From the NCBI GenBank assembly GCA_020064725.1, contig JAGTWJ010000001.1:4030001-4094000 (forward strand): a DNA stretch of 64,000 nt, written 5' to 3'. Under the pieces are notes generated by a model. That model ran no database searches. It was not told where the DNA came from and was given only the letters and a program-made list of their open reading frames with translations. This document shows positions 46,663 to 56,500 of the stretch, in pieces (position 1 is the stretch's first letter; every line of letters starts with the position of its first letter). The DNA is from Drechslerella dactyloides. Taxonomy: Eukaryota > Ascomycota > Orbiliomycetes > Orbiliales > Orbiliaceae. The position numbers and the translations under genes were made by a program.

Positions 46663-47233
46663 GCTCGCACTGGTGCCCGCTTTTTCTGGGTTCAATCGAT
46701 GCTTTGCGTCGCGTTTTCTTTACTTTCTCTGACTCCGACTTTCTAAAGATTCTCTTTGTCCACATACTACTTCCTCTGACTTATCTTGTCTTCGCGAAAT
46801 CGCGCATACACGTGTATATCAAGTGACTCCGATCGCAATCTACCTGCACTCGTCTGCCCTGCTTCTGTATTCAGCTGCATTCCTGCCCAGTTGCCCGACC
46901 GAGCAAAGACGCCGAAGCCGGGCCCTGCCGTTGGCGTAGCGCTCTGGTGGCCGCACTCGGCAAATCCCCGTTGCACTGATTGGCGAACCCAGCAGGCGGC
47001 TTTTGGCCCGCAGCATTGTCCGTCCGGCAACATCTTCGGATCAGGCAGGCGGGCAGCCCGCGCGACACAAATGACATAAGAGCGCAAGCCGGGACATCTG
47101 TCGCGCACGCCGTCTTCGCCATCTCCTGCTCCCTCTTCTCTTTAGATACGCTCTTCGTGATAGTAAATTGAAACGCGCTCAATCGCAACTCCCGAAATAC
47201 CTCGCACCTGCGCCTCTGGCAACCGTAGAAGAC
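46663..47233. promoter_or_regulatory. Intergenic region upstream of lactate dehydrogenase
   Basis: 570 bp between two plus-strand genes. It should contain the TFIIF alpha 3' UTR and the lactate dehydrogenase promoter. No gene was seen. Confidence 0.45.
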
Positions 47234-49132
47234 ATGGTGAACTCGCTGCTGTCCAGCGACGAGATCGCGAAGCACAACAATGCGACCTCGTGCTGGGTTA
47301 TCATACATGGAAAAGCCTACGACGTGACGGAATTTCTCCCTGGTAAGCACCGTCGCCAGCACATCTGTCGCTCGGAAACCATACCCTTCTAGTGGCTATT
47401 CCGCGACACCAAAATTCTCCCGCGGTGCTGCCTGTCCAAATTCACTGACCTTTATCGCGCATCAGAACACCCCGGCGGCTCAAAGGTACTTATACCCGGG
47501 TCAAGCCCTCTCGGGGATGTTCCCGTAGCTCACTCAGTTGGCCGCTGATGGCACTCTAGATCATCCTCAAATACGCTGGCAAAGATGCTACCGAAGTATG
47601 TCGTCCACCGTCGCGATACCTGCCGCCGGCGGTCATAGTCAGTCCTAACGATCGGCTTCGCGCCGAATTTCTCCCAGGAATTTGAACCCATCCACCCTCC
47701 CGATACTCTCGACAAATATCTGGATCGCTCAAAACATATGGGCGAGGTCGACATGTCCACGGTAGTCGTAGAGGCAAAGACTGTAGATCCTTCCGAGTCA
47801 GAAAGACAGGAGTACATCAAGAACAAGCCATCCCTGGAGCAATGCTATAATCTTCTCGACTTCGAGGCTGTTGCAAAACGGGTAATGAAGAGGACTGCGT
47901 GGGCTTACTACAGCAGCGGCGCCGATGACGAGATAACTCTAAGAGAGAACCATGCCGCCTTCCACAGGATTTGGTTTCGACCAAAAATTTTGGTGAACGT
48001 GGAGAATATCGACATGTCCACGACCATGCTTGGAACCAAGGTGTCCATCCCGTTTTATGTTACAGCGACGGCGCTCGGCAAGCTAGGTCATCATGAGGGC
48101 GAGGTGGTCCTGACCAAGGCAGCCGCAAAGCATAGCGTAGTCCAGATGGTCAGAACTCCAGATAGTCAATCCGCCTCAGTCGTCACCGCAATGCATGCTG
48201 ACCTGTAAAGCGCAGATCCCCACGTTGGCTTCGTGCTCATTCGACGAGATAGTAGATGCAAAGGAAGATACCCAGGTCCAATGGCTGCAGCTATATGTCA
48301 ATAAGAATCGAGCCATCACAAAAAGTATCGTCAAACACGCTGAAAGGCGAGGCTGCAAAGCTCTCTTCATCACAGTTGATGCACCCCAGCTTGGTCGTAG
48401 GGAGAAGGACATGAGGACCAAGTTCGACGACAGTGGCGCGAGCGTTCAAAGCGCCAGTGAGAAACCAGTTGATCGTTCCCAAGGCGCTGCACGAGCCATC
48501 TCTTCGTTCATCGATCCGTCGCTGAGTTGGAAAGATATACCTTGGTTCAGGAGTATCACCAATATGAAAATTGTTCTAAAAGGAGTGCAACGTGTGGAAG
48601 ATGTAATCAAAGCTTGCGAAATTGGCGTTGATGGAGTAGTATTATCGGTACGTTGCTCAACTTTCCCATCTCCATGTCGAACATTTTTCTGATGACTGTC
48701 TGTCGTTAGAATCATGGTGGTAGGCAGCTGGACACCGCTCCGAGTGGAATCGAAATTCTCGCAGCTACCATGCCCATTCTCAAAGCGAAAGGCCTGGACA
48801 AGAAACTAGAGATCTTCATAGATGGCGGTATCCGTCGAGCATCTGATATCGTCAAAGCGATTTGCCTTGGCGCAAAAGGTGTAGGGATCGGAAGGCCGTT
48901 CCTATACGCCATGTCAGCTTACGGCTTACCCGGGGTAGACCGAGCTATGCAACTACTTAAAGACGAGATGGAAATGAATATGAGATTGATTGGTGCCCCG
49001 AGCATTGCGGACTTGGACGACAGCATGGTAGACACCCGAGCGGTTGCCCTCCATTCCACTCCCATCGAAGACGCACTGAGCGCGAAGACATATGATCCGC
49101 TTGTCGCGCCAGCCTTCAAATCGAAGCTGTAG
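47234..49132 (+). CDS. Flavocytochrome b2-type L-lactate dehydrogenase (cytochrome b5 + FMN domains)
   Basis: Six exons (47234-47342, 47466-47485, 47560-47595, 47678-48148, 48216-48647, 48710-49132) encode 496 residues. An N-terminal cytochrome b5-like domain covers about residues 5-80, with the heme ligand motif EHPGG and a second His in EPIHPPDTL. The FMN-dependent alpha-hydroxyacid dehydrogenase domain follows: AWAYYSSGADDEITLREN, PFYVTATALGKLGHHEGE, LFITVDAPQLGRREKD and the active-site SNHGGRQLDTAPSG, then IDGGIRRASD and GVGIGRPFLYA. The reaction is L-lactate to pyruvate with electrons passed to heme. No clear mitochondrial presequence precedes the b5 domain in this model, unlike the mature yeast precursor. 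A cytosolic form, or an unseen upstream exon, is possible. The HPGG motif sits on a 20 nt exon. Confidence 0.9.
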
Positions 49133-49325
49133 CATTCGAAGCGCATAGCTTCCAGCATTGCCTGCTATTGTTTTCTGCGCATTTTGGGGGTCTCCTTCCC
49201 CAATTAGAAGCATGTAGGATTAGATTGGCTTTTGAGCACACGACTGAACGACTCCAGAATAAAATCGTTGAGCAAGACCGCATCTGCACCGTGAAAAGGC
49301 TTTCCTCTGTCTGGATCTCGGATCC

Positions 49326-50369
49326 TTAGTTATTGCCCTCCCGTATTGCTGCCATCGCCTCCTCGAATTCATCTTCCGAGTCGTCTATTTTCAGCGCCTG
49401 CAGACCGGTAACCTGCGGTTTCTCCTTAGGCGCGGGGTTCTCTTCCATCTCTCTCATTATGGCGTCCAATTCGTCCATTTCATCGTGATCGGGCTGGTCG
49501 GCAGCCTTAGATCCAGTGGCCTTAGGGTTTTCTGCCTCTCTCATTATTGCATCCAGCTCATCCAGGTCCTCGTCCAAATCGTCATCGTCGTCATGGAAGA
49601 AGAGAGAATCCCCAGCGTCTGCGTTTGCTTGCTCTCGATTCGCATCGGCAGCCTTTGTAGCTTCGCTCTCCGGTTTTCCCCGGGATGGGTCTGCCACCCG
49701 GATTATCTTTCTTCCCAAATGGTCCGTTGTTGGCTCGTCCTTTGCCAGCACCTCTCTTGCCCGGCCCACAAGTCTATCATCTTCTTCTAGTTGCTTCATT
49801 TTGAACTCCTCAATCCACTCCTCTCTCTGCCTCTGCATTCCCCTGGAGCTTCCCAGCTTTTCTATTATCTCCAGGACATCTTTAAAATTTGCTTTGGGGT
49901 ACATGTTGTCCGCCCATATCTGGTAGAAGTTGAGTAGCCTCCCGAGGTCAGCGATCTCGTGACCCTTGCCTTTAAATTTGAGCTTTTTGGCAGCATGCTG
50001 TTGCAGATAAGGAATGCCATCCGGGCCAATCAATCTAGATGAATGAACAGTATCATCAGCATCCTCAGGACCACCGTCCTGTGTGCGTAGGACCGAGCGG
50101 AAGCGCGCTTTTGCAAAAATAAAGACGAACCTGTCCTCGGTGAGCTTCACCACTGGTTTCCGTTTCCGGATCTTGACCTCTTCATCTACTCCCAAGTCCC
50201 CCTCATCTTTCTCTTTCCCCTTGCCTGTAGTTGCCGCTTTGGTCGTGTTCGACGACGCCTGATCTGTAGCTTCCTGGGCGTCTCCCCCAGGATCATAAGT
50301 CGTACCAATTTCATCAATATCATAGCTGAAGAGGTCGTCTAGATCGTCGTCTATGTCGAGGTCCGACAT
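49326..50369 (-). CDS. csm3: Csm3/Swi3 (TIPIN) replication fork protection factor
   Basis: Two exons (50131-50369 and 49326-50034) encode 315 residues. The Swi3 domain is GPDGIPYLQQHAAKKLKF, LGRLLNFYQIWADNMYPKA and DVLEIIEKLG, then RMQREREEW-like helix sequence. Csm3 with Tof1 forms the fork protection complex that activates the S-phase checkpoint, so the ATR kinase encoded nearby is its functional partner. The C-terminal half is acidic, with two copies of a DELDAIMRE motif. The intron (50035-50130) is 96 nt, a multiple of three, without a stop. Retention would insert 32 residues just before the Swi3 domain. The join gives KLTEDRLIGPDGIPYL. Confidence 0.88.
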   Translation of the reverse strand: MSDLDIDDDLDDLFSYDIDEIGTTYDPGGDAQEATDQASSNTTKAATTGKGKEKDEGDLGVDEEVKIRKRKPVVKLTEDRFVFIFAKARFRSVLRTQDGGPEDADDTVHSSRLIGPDGIPYLQQHAAKKLKFKGKGHEIADLGRLLNFYQIWADNMYPKANFKDVLEIIEKLGSSRGMQRQREEWIEEFKMKQLEEDDRLVGRAREVLAKDEPTTDHLGRKIIRVADPSRGKPESEATKAADANREQANADAGDSLFFHDDDDDLDEDLDELDAIMREAENPKATGSKAADQPDHDEMDELDAIMREMEENPAPKEKPQVTGLQALKIDDSEDEFEEAMAAIREGNN

Positions 50370-50793
50370 TTCGGTTCGGCGGCGCGAGTGTGCTTGTGGA
50401 GAGATGGAGCGCGCGTGTGGGGAACTAGAACTAATATAGTACGCTAATTGCTGGTCCTGTTGGCTACCTGCACAGCACGCGTTGCTTTCGATTCGCGCCC
50501 CACCACGGGTCAGAAACCTGCGGGCTGAGTCCCATGTCATGGGTCATCGTTTAGGATTAACTGAATGTACAGTTGAACACAGAGTCGAATATGGTGAATC
50601 AGAATTTGTTGTACCTTGTAGTTCTGATCGCCTCTCAATTGGGACGCCCACATTCCGATATCACAAGTGCGCTAGTGCTACAATTACCTAGCTATCGGTG
50701 GTAATGCAAAATACAAACTTGAAAATTGCGAAACTATCAGATGTCAGCGCGGATGCTACGGAATGCAAGTTTCCCACGTCGATGCTAGCTAGC
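50370..50793. promoter_or_regulatory. csm3 promoter and isn1 3' flank
   Basis: 424 bp between a minus-strand start and a minus-strand stop. No coding sequence was seen. Confidence 0.4.
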
Positions 50794-53030
50794 TTAAGAT
50801 GCTTTAGAGGCCAGCTCCAGGAACTCGTCGAGAATATCAACAGTTTCTGCAGGAGATGCCACCCAGCATGTAGTGCACACCATGCGAGTCTACAACGCCA
50901 AGCCGATTCAAAAGGAAAAGGCAAAGAAGTCAGCAAAGCTTTCGGCAGGCTCAAGATCAAGCGAGCTATATAGGTCCAACCCACCTTGAAATCATTGCCA
51001 CTGATCGAGAGAAACTGGTCGCCGACATGCAAGGTATTGAGACCTTGGATATCGCCAAACATGCGCTGGCAACAAGCAACCCCAAGTCTCTTATCACCAA
51101 TGTCGACAAAGACGTCGTTTCCACCTGTAGCACTCTGTTGTTAACGAAATTCTCGTCATGATTGAAACAGCTCCGTGTGCAACCCTGTTGCTCTTACCAT
51201 TGAAGGCGCAGAATGGGAGCCGACGTCCAACATCGCTCAATTCCAGCACCTTTTGTGCAGCAAGGACTGTTTCCTCGAGCTGTTCTCTGAAGAACTTGGT
51301 CCCAGTTTGTGGGATGATACCAACTGCTCGGCTCTTTCTCACAATGTCCGCTTTGAGTCTCATTGTCTTCACAGAGTCTTGCAGTGTTGCTTCGGAGATA
51401 TCGAGTAACTCTTTGATATCGTTATCTGCCCATGCCTTCATCTCGTCAAGAGCCCACATGTCTCGCGAGACGGGTTCCAGCAGATGAGGGACTGCCGAGT
51501 TGAATCTGAACATGAAATTCGCCTCTCCGCCAAGCACGACCAAGTTCTCCTTTTGTCTTTCTGTTAGATCTGGGGAGGTATGAATGGCCTCCAGAAGTCC
51601 GTGGAGCCTATCGTTATATCGTTTCGCTTCCTCATATCCGGCCTGCCTTGCTGGTTAGTCTAATGCACACACTGTGAAGCTTTCTCTGGCTGCATGCGAA
51701 TTGTGGGGACTTACAGCCGTCACGACCCCGACGCAGATATCCATCTTCATTAGGGCAAGGATCCGGGAGCTGAGAGTGGTGTTAGCTATATTCCATGTTC
51801 GAGCTGGTCAGAATCAGTCCCTTAGACGTACATAACTTGGTTTGAGGGTATAAGTGACTTTCAAAAGTCGTGTTAGTTATCGGCAGTATCATTATCGCAG
51901 GATATTGCTAGCACAGAACTCTGACTTACGGCCCCATCGTCATACTATATATATTACTGCATGTTAGCTTCCAAACTGTTTACGATAGCCGGTCTGGACA
52001 CAAGTTCCTTACCAACGTAACATCTCCGTCGAATGTAACAAGCTTCAAGGGACCTCCTTTTACCAAGCTCATAATCTGTGCGGTGTTTAAGATGAGGCGG
52101 ATATCGTTGAAGGACTTGTCATGAGATTTCAGCATATTAGTCCTCCAACTTGGAATGCGGAAATATGACGATGTGCCAGGATGAACCGTACAGGCGATAC
52201 GAATCTTCTTGAGCTGATCGCCCGCCTGGCGTCTTGTGCCATAAACGCCTCCTCGAGCATCAACGGAGTAAAAAATATGCTGAGGGAGGGAACCAAGAGC
52301 TTCAACTTGGACCTCTCTGGTATGCCCCGCCTCTGGTGTTCAACTATTTGGCATTTATCAGGAACCGGTCAGGAAAATAGCGGCGGGATGTCCGGCATAG
52401 ACATACTATGATCGTTGACCAGTTGCTCGACATCTCGCATAATCTCGGCATATCGCCTCCGTGCATTAGACGCGGTGTCTTCTGTCCTGACGTCGGATAA
52501 AGCGGCGTTGGGTTGAGAGTGAAGAACGAACGGCACAGCGAGTAGACCCTGCGTGAAGCCCAGCTCCATCTATTACTAATGCCCCAGACCCACATCCAGG
52601 GACCATACAGGATATGGAGCACGGACCTTGATCCCTAACAAATGTGGGCCCACGGTTAGCCGAATCTTCCACCTTTGCGCCAGCGGATCAGAGCAAGGGA
52701 CCCATTTAGAGTGTTCTCACATTCAATGAATTGATCGCGACGGTGCGTCTATATAACGGTAATAATATAAGGAAGACCCGATGTTAACATTGATTTTAAA
52801 CCCTCCCAACAAAGTGGCCCCTGCGGTGTTTGGCCTTAGGCTAATGGGCATGACAACTGACAGACCTTGAGCGCGTCTAACAGTGCAAGTGGATGGTTAG
52901 CGATGAAGTCAATGCAAACAGCCTACGTTGTATACGTAGATGGAGTATCGCGACGCCGTTTAAGAGGAAATTCAATGCGGCTGCTGGGCTCAATTGGGTT
53001 CGTACACTCAACGCGATATCTCGAAGTCAT
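50794..53030 (-). CDS. isn1: IMP-specific 5'-nucleotidase Isn1 (13 exons)
   Basis: Isn1 dephosphorylates IMP to inosine in purine balance. Thirteen exons restore the family: 53006-53030, 52866-52876, 52721-52748, 52627-52634, 52407-52548, 52192-52316, 52013-52114, 51930-51944, 51832-51857, 51715-51769, 51198-51642, 50985-51124 and 50794-50889. They total 1218 nt and encode 405 residues. Marks are MTSRYRVEYALKTHRRDQF at the start, GLLAVPFVLHSQ, SFNDIRLILNTAQ, the HAD-like LVTFDGDVTLYDDG (catalytic Asp pair), VVTAAGYEEAKRYNDRLHG, VLGGEANFMF, RKSRAVGIIP and TLHVGDQFLS. Three exons are 8, 11 and 15 nt. Omitting any one shifts the frame or deletes conserved residues. Two of the donors next to the tiny exons are weak (GTCTGT and GTCCGT). 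Confidence 0.9.
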
Positions 53031-53581
53031 AGTGGAGGGCGCGTCGCAGTTGGAGTCGGTCGTTTCGGTCGAGGGGCGAGTGGTAGATTCGCCAACGAGC
53101 AACTTGTATCGTCGACGGGTACGCACGTGCGGTAAGCGATTCGCAGGACGTAAAGTTTAATTACTCGGGAGAACTTGGACCTTTATATAGGCTGACCACA
53201 ATCTATGGAAGCTGAGCACTCAATTGCAGCACCTGCGATGTAAACGCTGGTCAAAGAGCTAGGTACAAGCTAGTCCAGGTAAAGAGCCACCTGCACACGT
53301 GTAAAATGCGCACAGAATAGATACAGTATCCACTTGTCATGGAATAGGTGAGCTCTAGTTGCTTTCGGCAGGTTAGCGAGAGCAAGTGACACACGGCACA
53401 CGCGCCTTGCGTTATTCCCCGCTTGGACAAGAGTCCGTAATCCAGGATTCCGCCAGACAGGTACTAGCAACCAGGAATATAAAAAGATGCAAGCAGGCGC
53501 ACCAAATCATTCTACCAGCAAGTAGAAGATATGTTACGTAAGCCCAGAACAGGGCTTCTATACCATCATCTTGCACCGGAC
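53031..53581. promoter_or_regulatory. isn1 upstream region and ATR 3' flank
   Basis: 550 bp between the isn1 start and the ATR stop, both on the minus strand. It holds the isn1 promoter. No further gene was seen. Confidence 0.45.
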
Positions 53582-56500
53582 TCAGAAATATGCGCACCAG
53601 CCAATATACCTGCGTGTCGCCTCGTTCGTTAGCACTTCGACGTATCATAAGCGGGCGTGATATCAATTGCAATCGCGGCTAGGTTGACAAAGGAAGTGAG
53701 GCCGCCAGTCAACACATACATCTGGACCAAATTCTCAACACTGACAGCTTGCTGTATCAATTCTTGGACTTGCCCCTCTACCGATAGAGGGATCGGGTCG
53801 CCAGCATGCAGTCCCCTCAGTTTATTCTCAATGCTTTCCAATACATCTTGAGGGTTATCCGGGGCTCGAGCTGGATTTCGCGTTCGACGCTGTGAAGAAT
53901 CAATTGATGTCAGTAAATAACACAATGCAATGCGGATGCCTTCGAGGATACACTCACCTTATTCGGTGTTAACCACTCTACAAGCGGGTCATGGAGAAAG
54001 GTCTCAACAACAGTCATCAAGCTCTCCTCGTTCTGTCTCAAGACACGCATGACGATTTCCGAGGATCGCCGGAAAGGGCCCTCATAACCCGTCAAACCCA
54101 TTGCGTCGACCATGTTGTGCGTCAACCTGAATGGCACCCGCTCGGGCTTTTCGAAAGTGAGGCCTTTATCGAAGAGGCAGTTGAAGTCCACATGCTGAGT
54201 CTCCCCAGTAGACTCATCGTAGAGAATATTTTCACCATGTCTGTCACCAAGGCCTAATATATATCCTACCATCGATATCACAGCCGTTGTCCTGACATAG
54301 GCAAGTCTAGCTGCGAACCAAGTCTCCGGCTCTGGGAAAGTTTCGACAAACCACTCGTGGAACACGTCCGGAAATCTGCAGCACCTTTATGTTAGAATCT
54401 TGTCGCGTGAAATTGAGTTAGAATAGGAGGAACAGGGGTATAGCGTTATTACCTTGAGACTACCGAATCATTGAATAGGTGGTATTTCGAAGGGTCGGAA
54501 CATGCGTCGTCAAGGATTACGCGAATTTCTCCGTACTGTTATTGTTAGCCTTCAGATATCTGGATCTAAAGCGTATTGACACAAGAAATGGATGACTTAC
54601 ATTAACAGAGACATTCTTGTTCTTATAGGACTTCAGAAGTATATCCCTAAGAGGACGCAGATTGTTCACCCATTCGATCAGGCCACATTCTTCGTTTAGT
54701 GGCGTTACGGCGTATGTGCGAATTTCTATATCTCCATTGTTAAAATCCTGACAGAGAAGATCGCACAAGGTGGAACATACGGAGTTGCCTCCTGCTCGAC
54801 TCGTCGTCTTTCTTCAGCAAACGGTTGATTATAGTGTTAAATTCCATTAGACGTGCATCCTTTCGTAGATCATCTTTCGGCTTGCACATTAGAGGGTATC
54901 TCCGGCCGTCGCTGCCAATTATCGTGATTTTCCGCGGTTTCTGTAAGGATGTCATGACATCCGCTTCATCCTCGAATTCTGTTGAGGTCATGACGTTAGT
55001 CTCAGCATGAATCAGGACGGAATAAGAAAGGCAGGCACCCTACTGGATATTGTTGCTTGATCTCTTGCAAATGGATCATGCCCATATTTCCCTGTCAACC
55101 CATCCGCGGGAAAAGACACGGTCAAGGCTGTTTGCACAGGTATTATGAGTGCGACTGGTGCCACGCTGTGGGGGAAACCTAAATCCTCCCGAAGGCTAAC
55201 ATGGCTTGGTTTCCCTTTGATATCAAAGTTGCATAGCTTGAGAAGAGCATCCATCAACTTCGTCGCTGCGGGAATAAGTGTTTTCAAGTCGTGACTGCTT
55301 GATCTCTCGTTCTAATGGAATGAATCAGTAAATGAAAGCGGCGTCCGGGAATAAACAGAACCCAATTACCTTCAATCGTTGCAAGATTTTGCTAGCTCTG
55401 AGGCGCCTCGCTTCTTGGCTCGAATTTGATACAGCTATTATTGACCACAACGTATGCTGGGGGTATGTTGTAAGTATTTTCACGATGACCCTTTCCAAAT
55501 TCACCCAGGTAATATCGCTCAGTATTCCAACACGAGACATTATTTGAGGCAGAGCGGTCAAATACACGAAAACAGGCGTGTTCTGGAGGAAGAGTTTTCG
55601 GATAGAGCCATGGAGCTCCTGCATCTGCTGCTGCCGTTGCAGCGAGAGGTGATTTCGGAAATCTCTAACGGAAAGGAAGCATCTGTTAAACATGGATACT
55701 GACCCCACAAGTATACGCCAGCGGTCATGTAACACGAAGGTCATGGACTTACTGTGTTCCGATCTCAATATCAAAATCCAATTCTTGTTCCACTCCAAAA
55801 TCCAACCACAAGTTTATAAATTGGGGCAGGGTTTGAAAAATATATCTTGTGCCATACATCATAGCCCTCATATAGTTGGTGCACACAAGTTTCACGGTCT
55901 CTCCTATGAGGCTAGAGCATTGTCAATATAATACAGAAAAGTAGTATCCATACAATTGACTTACAAACTCTGTGGCCGCTTCGTCGGTGGCAGGGCTCTC
56001 TCAGTCTTCAGTATGTTGTTGTAGTGTCGCCCAAGGTAGAAATGTCCCTTTTCCCAGCTAGAAAATTTCAGCATAAACTGATGCACTTTTTTAGGGTCAA
56101 GTGGATAGGTTTGGCTTACTGAGAATAGGATCTAGCGACTTCTCTGAACTTGTGGACAAGCACTTTCGACTGGATCTGGCCAGCACTGTCCATCCATCGT
56201 GCCCACAGTAGCATTGCCTATTTAGAGCTATCAGACATAAACTTCGACATGAGAATCTGGTCATTCTTACCCTAGCTTTAGCAGAGCTCTGAGGATGCTT
56301 CTTTCGGGACTCGGAAGCATCCGTATCTTGAAATGAACCGACTGTTGGGGCGGTGGTCTCAAATATATTGGTTTCGATAGCATTCTCAAGTAATTTGATG
56401 GCCTTTCGATGGCGACCTTCATCCCAGGCCAGCTTCGCTTGTTCGATTGGGCCGTTCTGTGCGTCATTTGAATTTAATATGGCAGTAAAGGCTTGATGGT

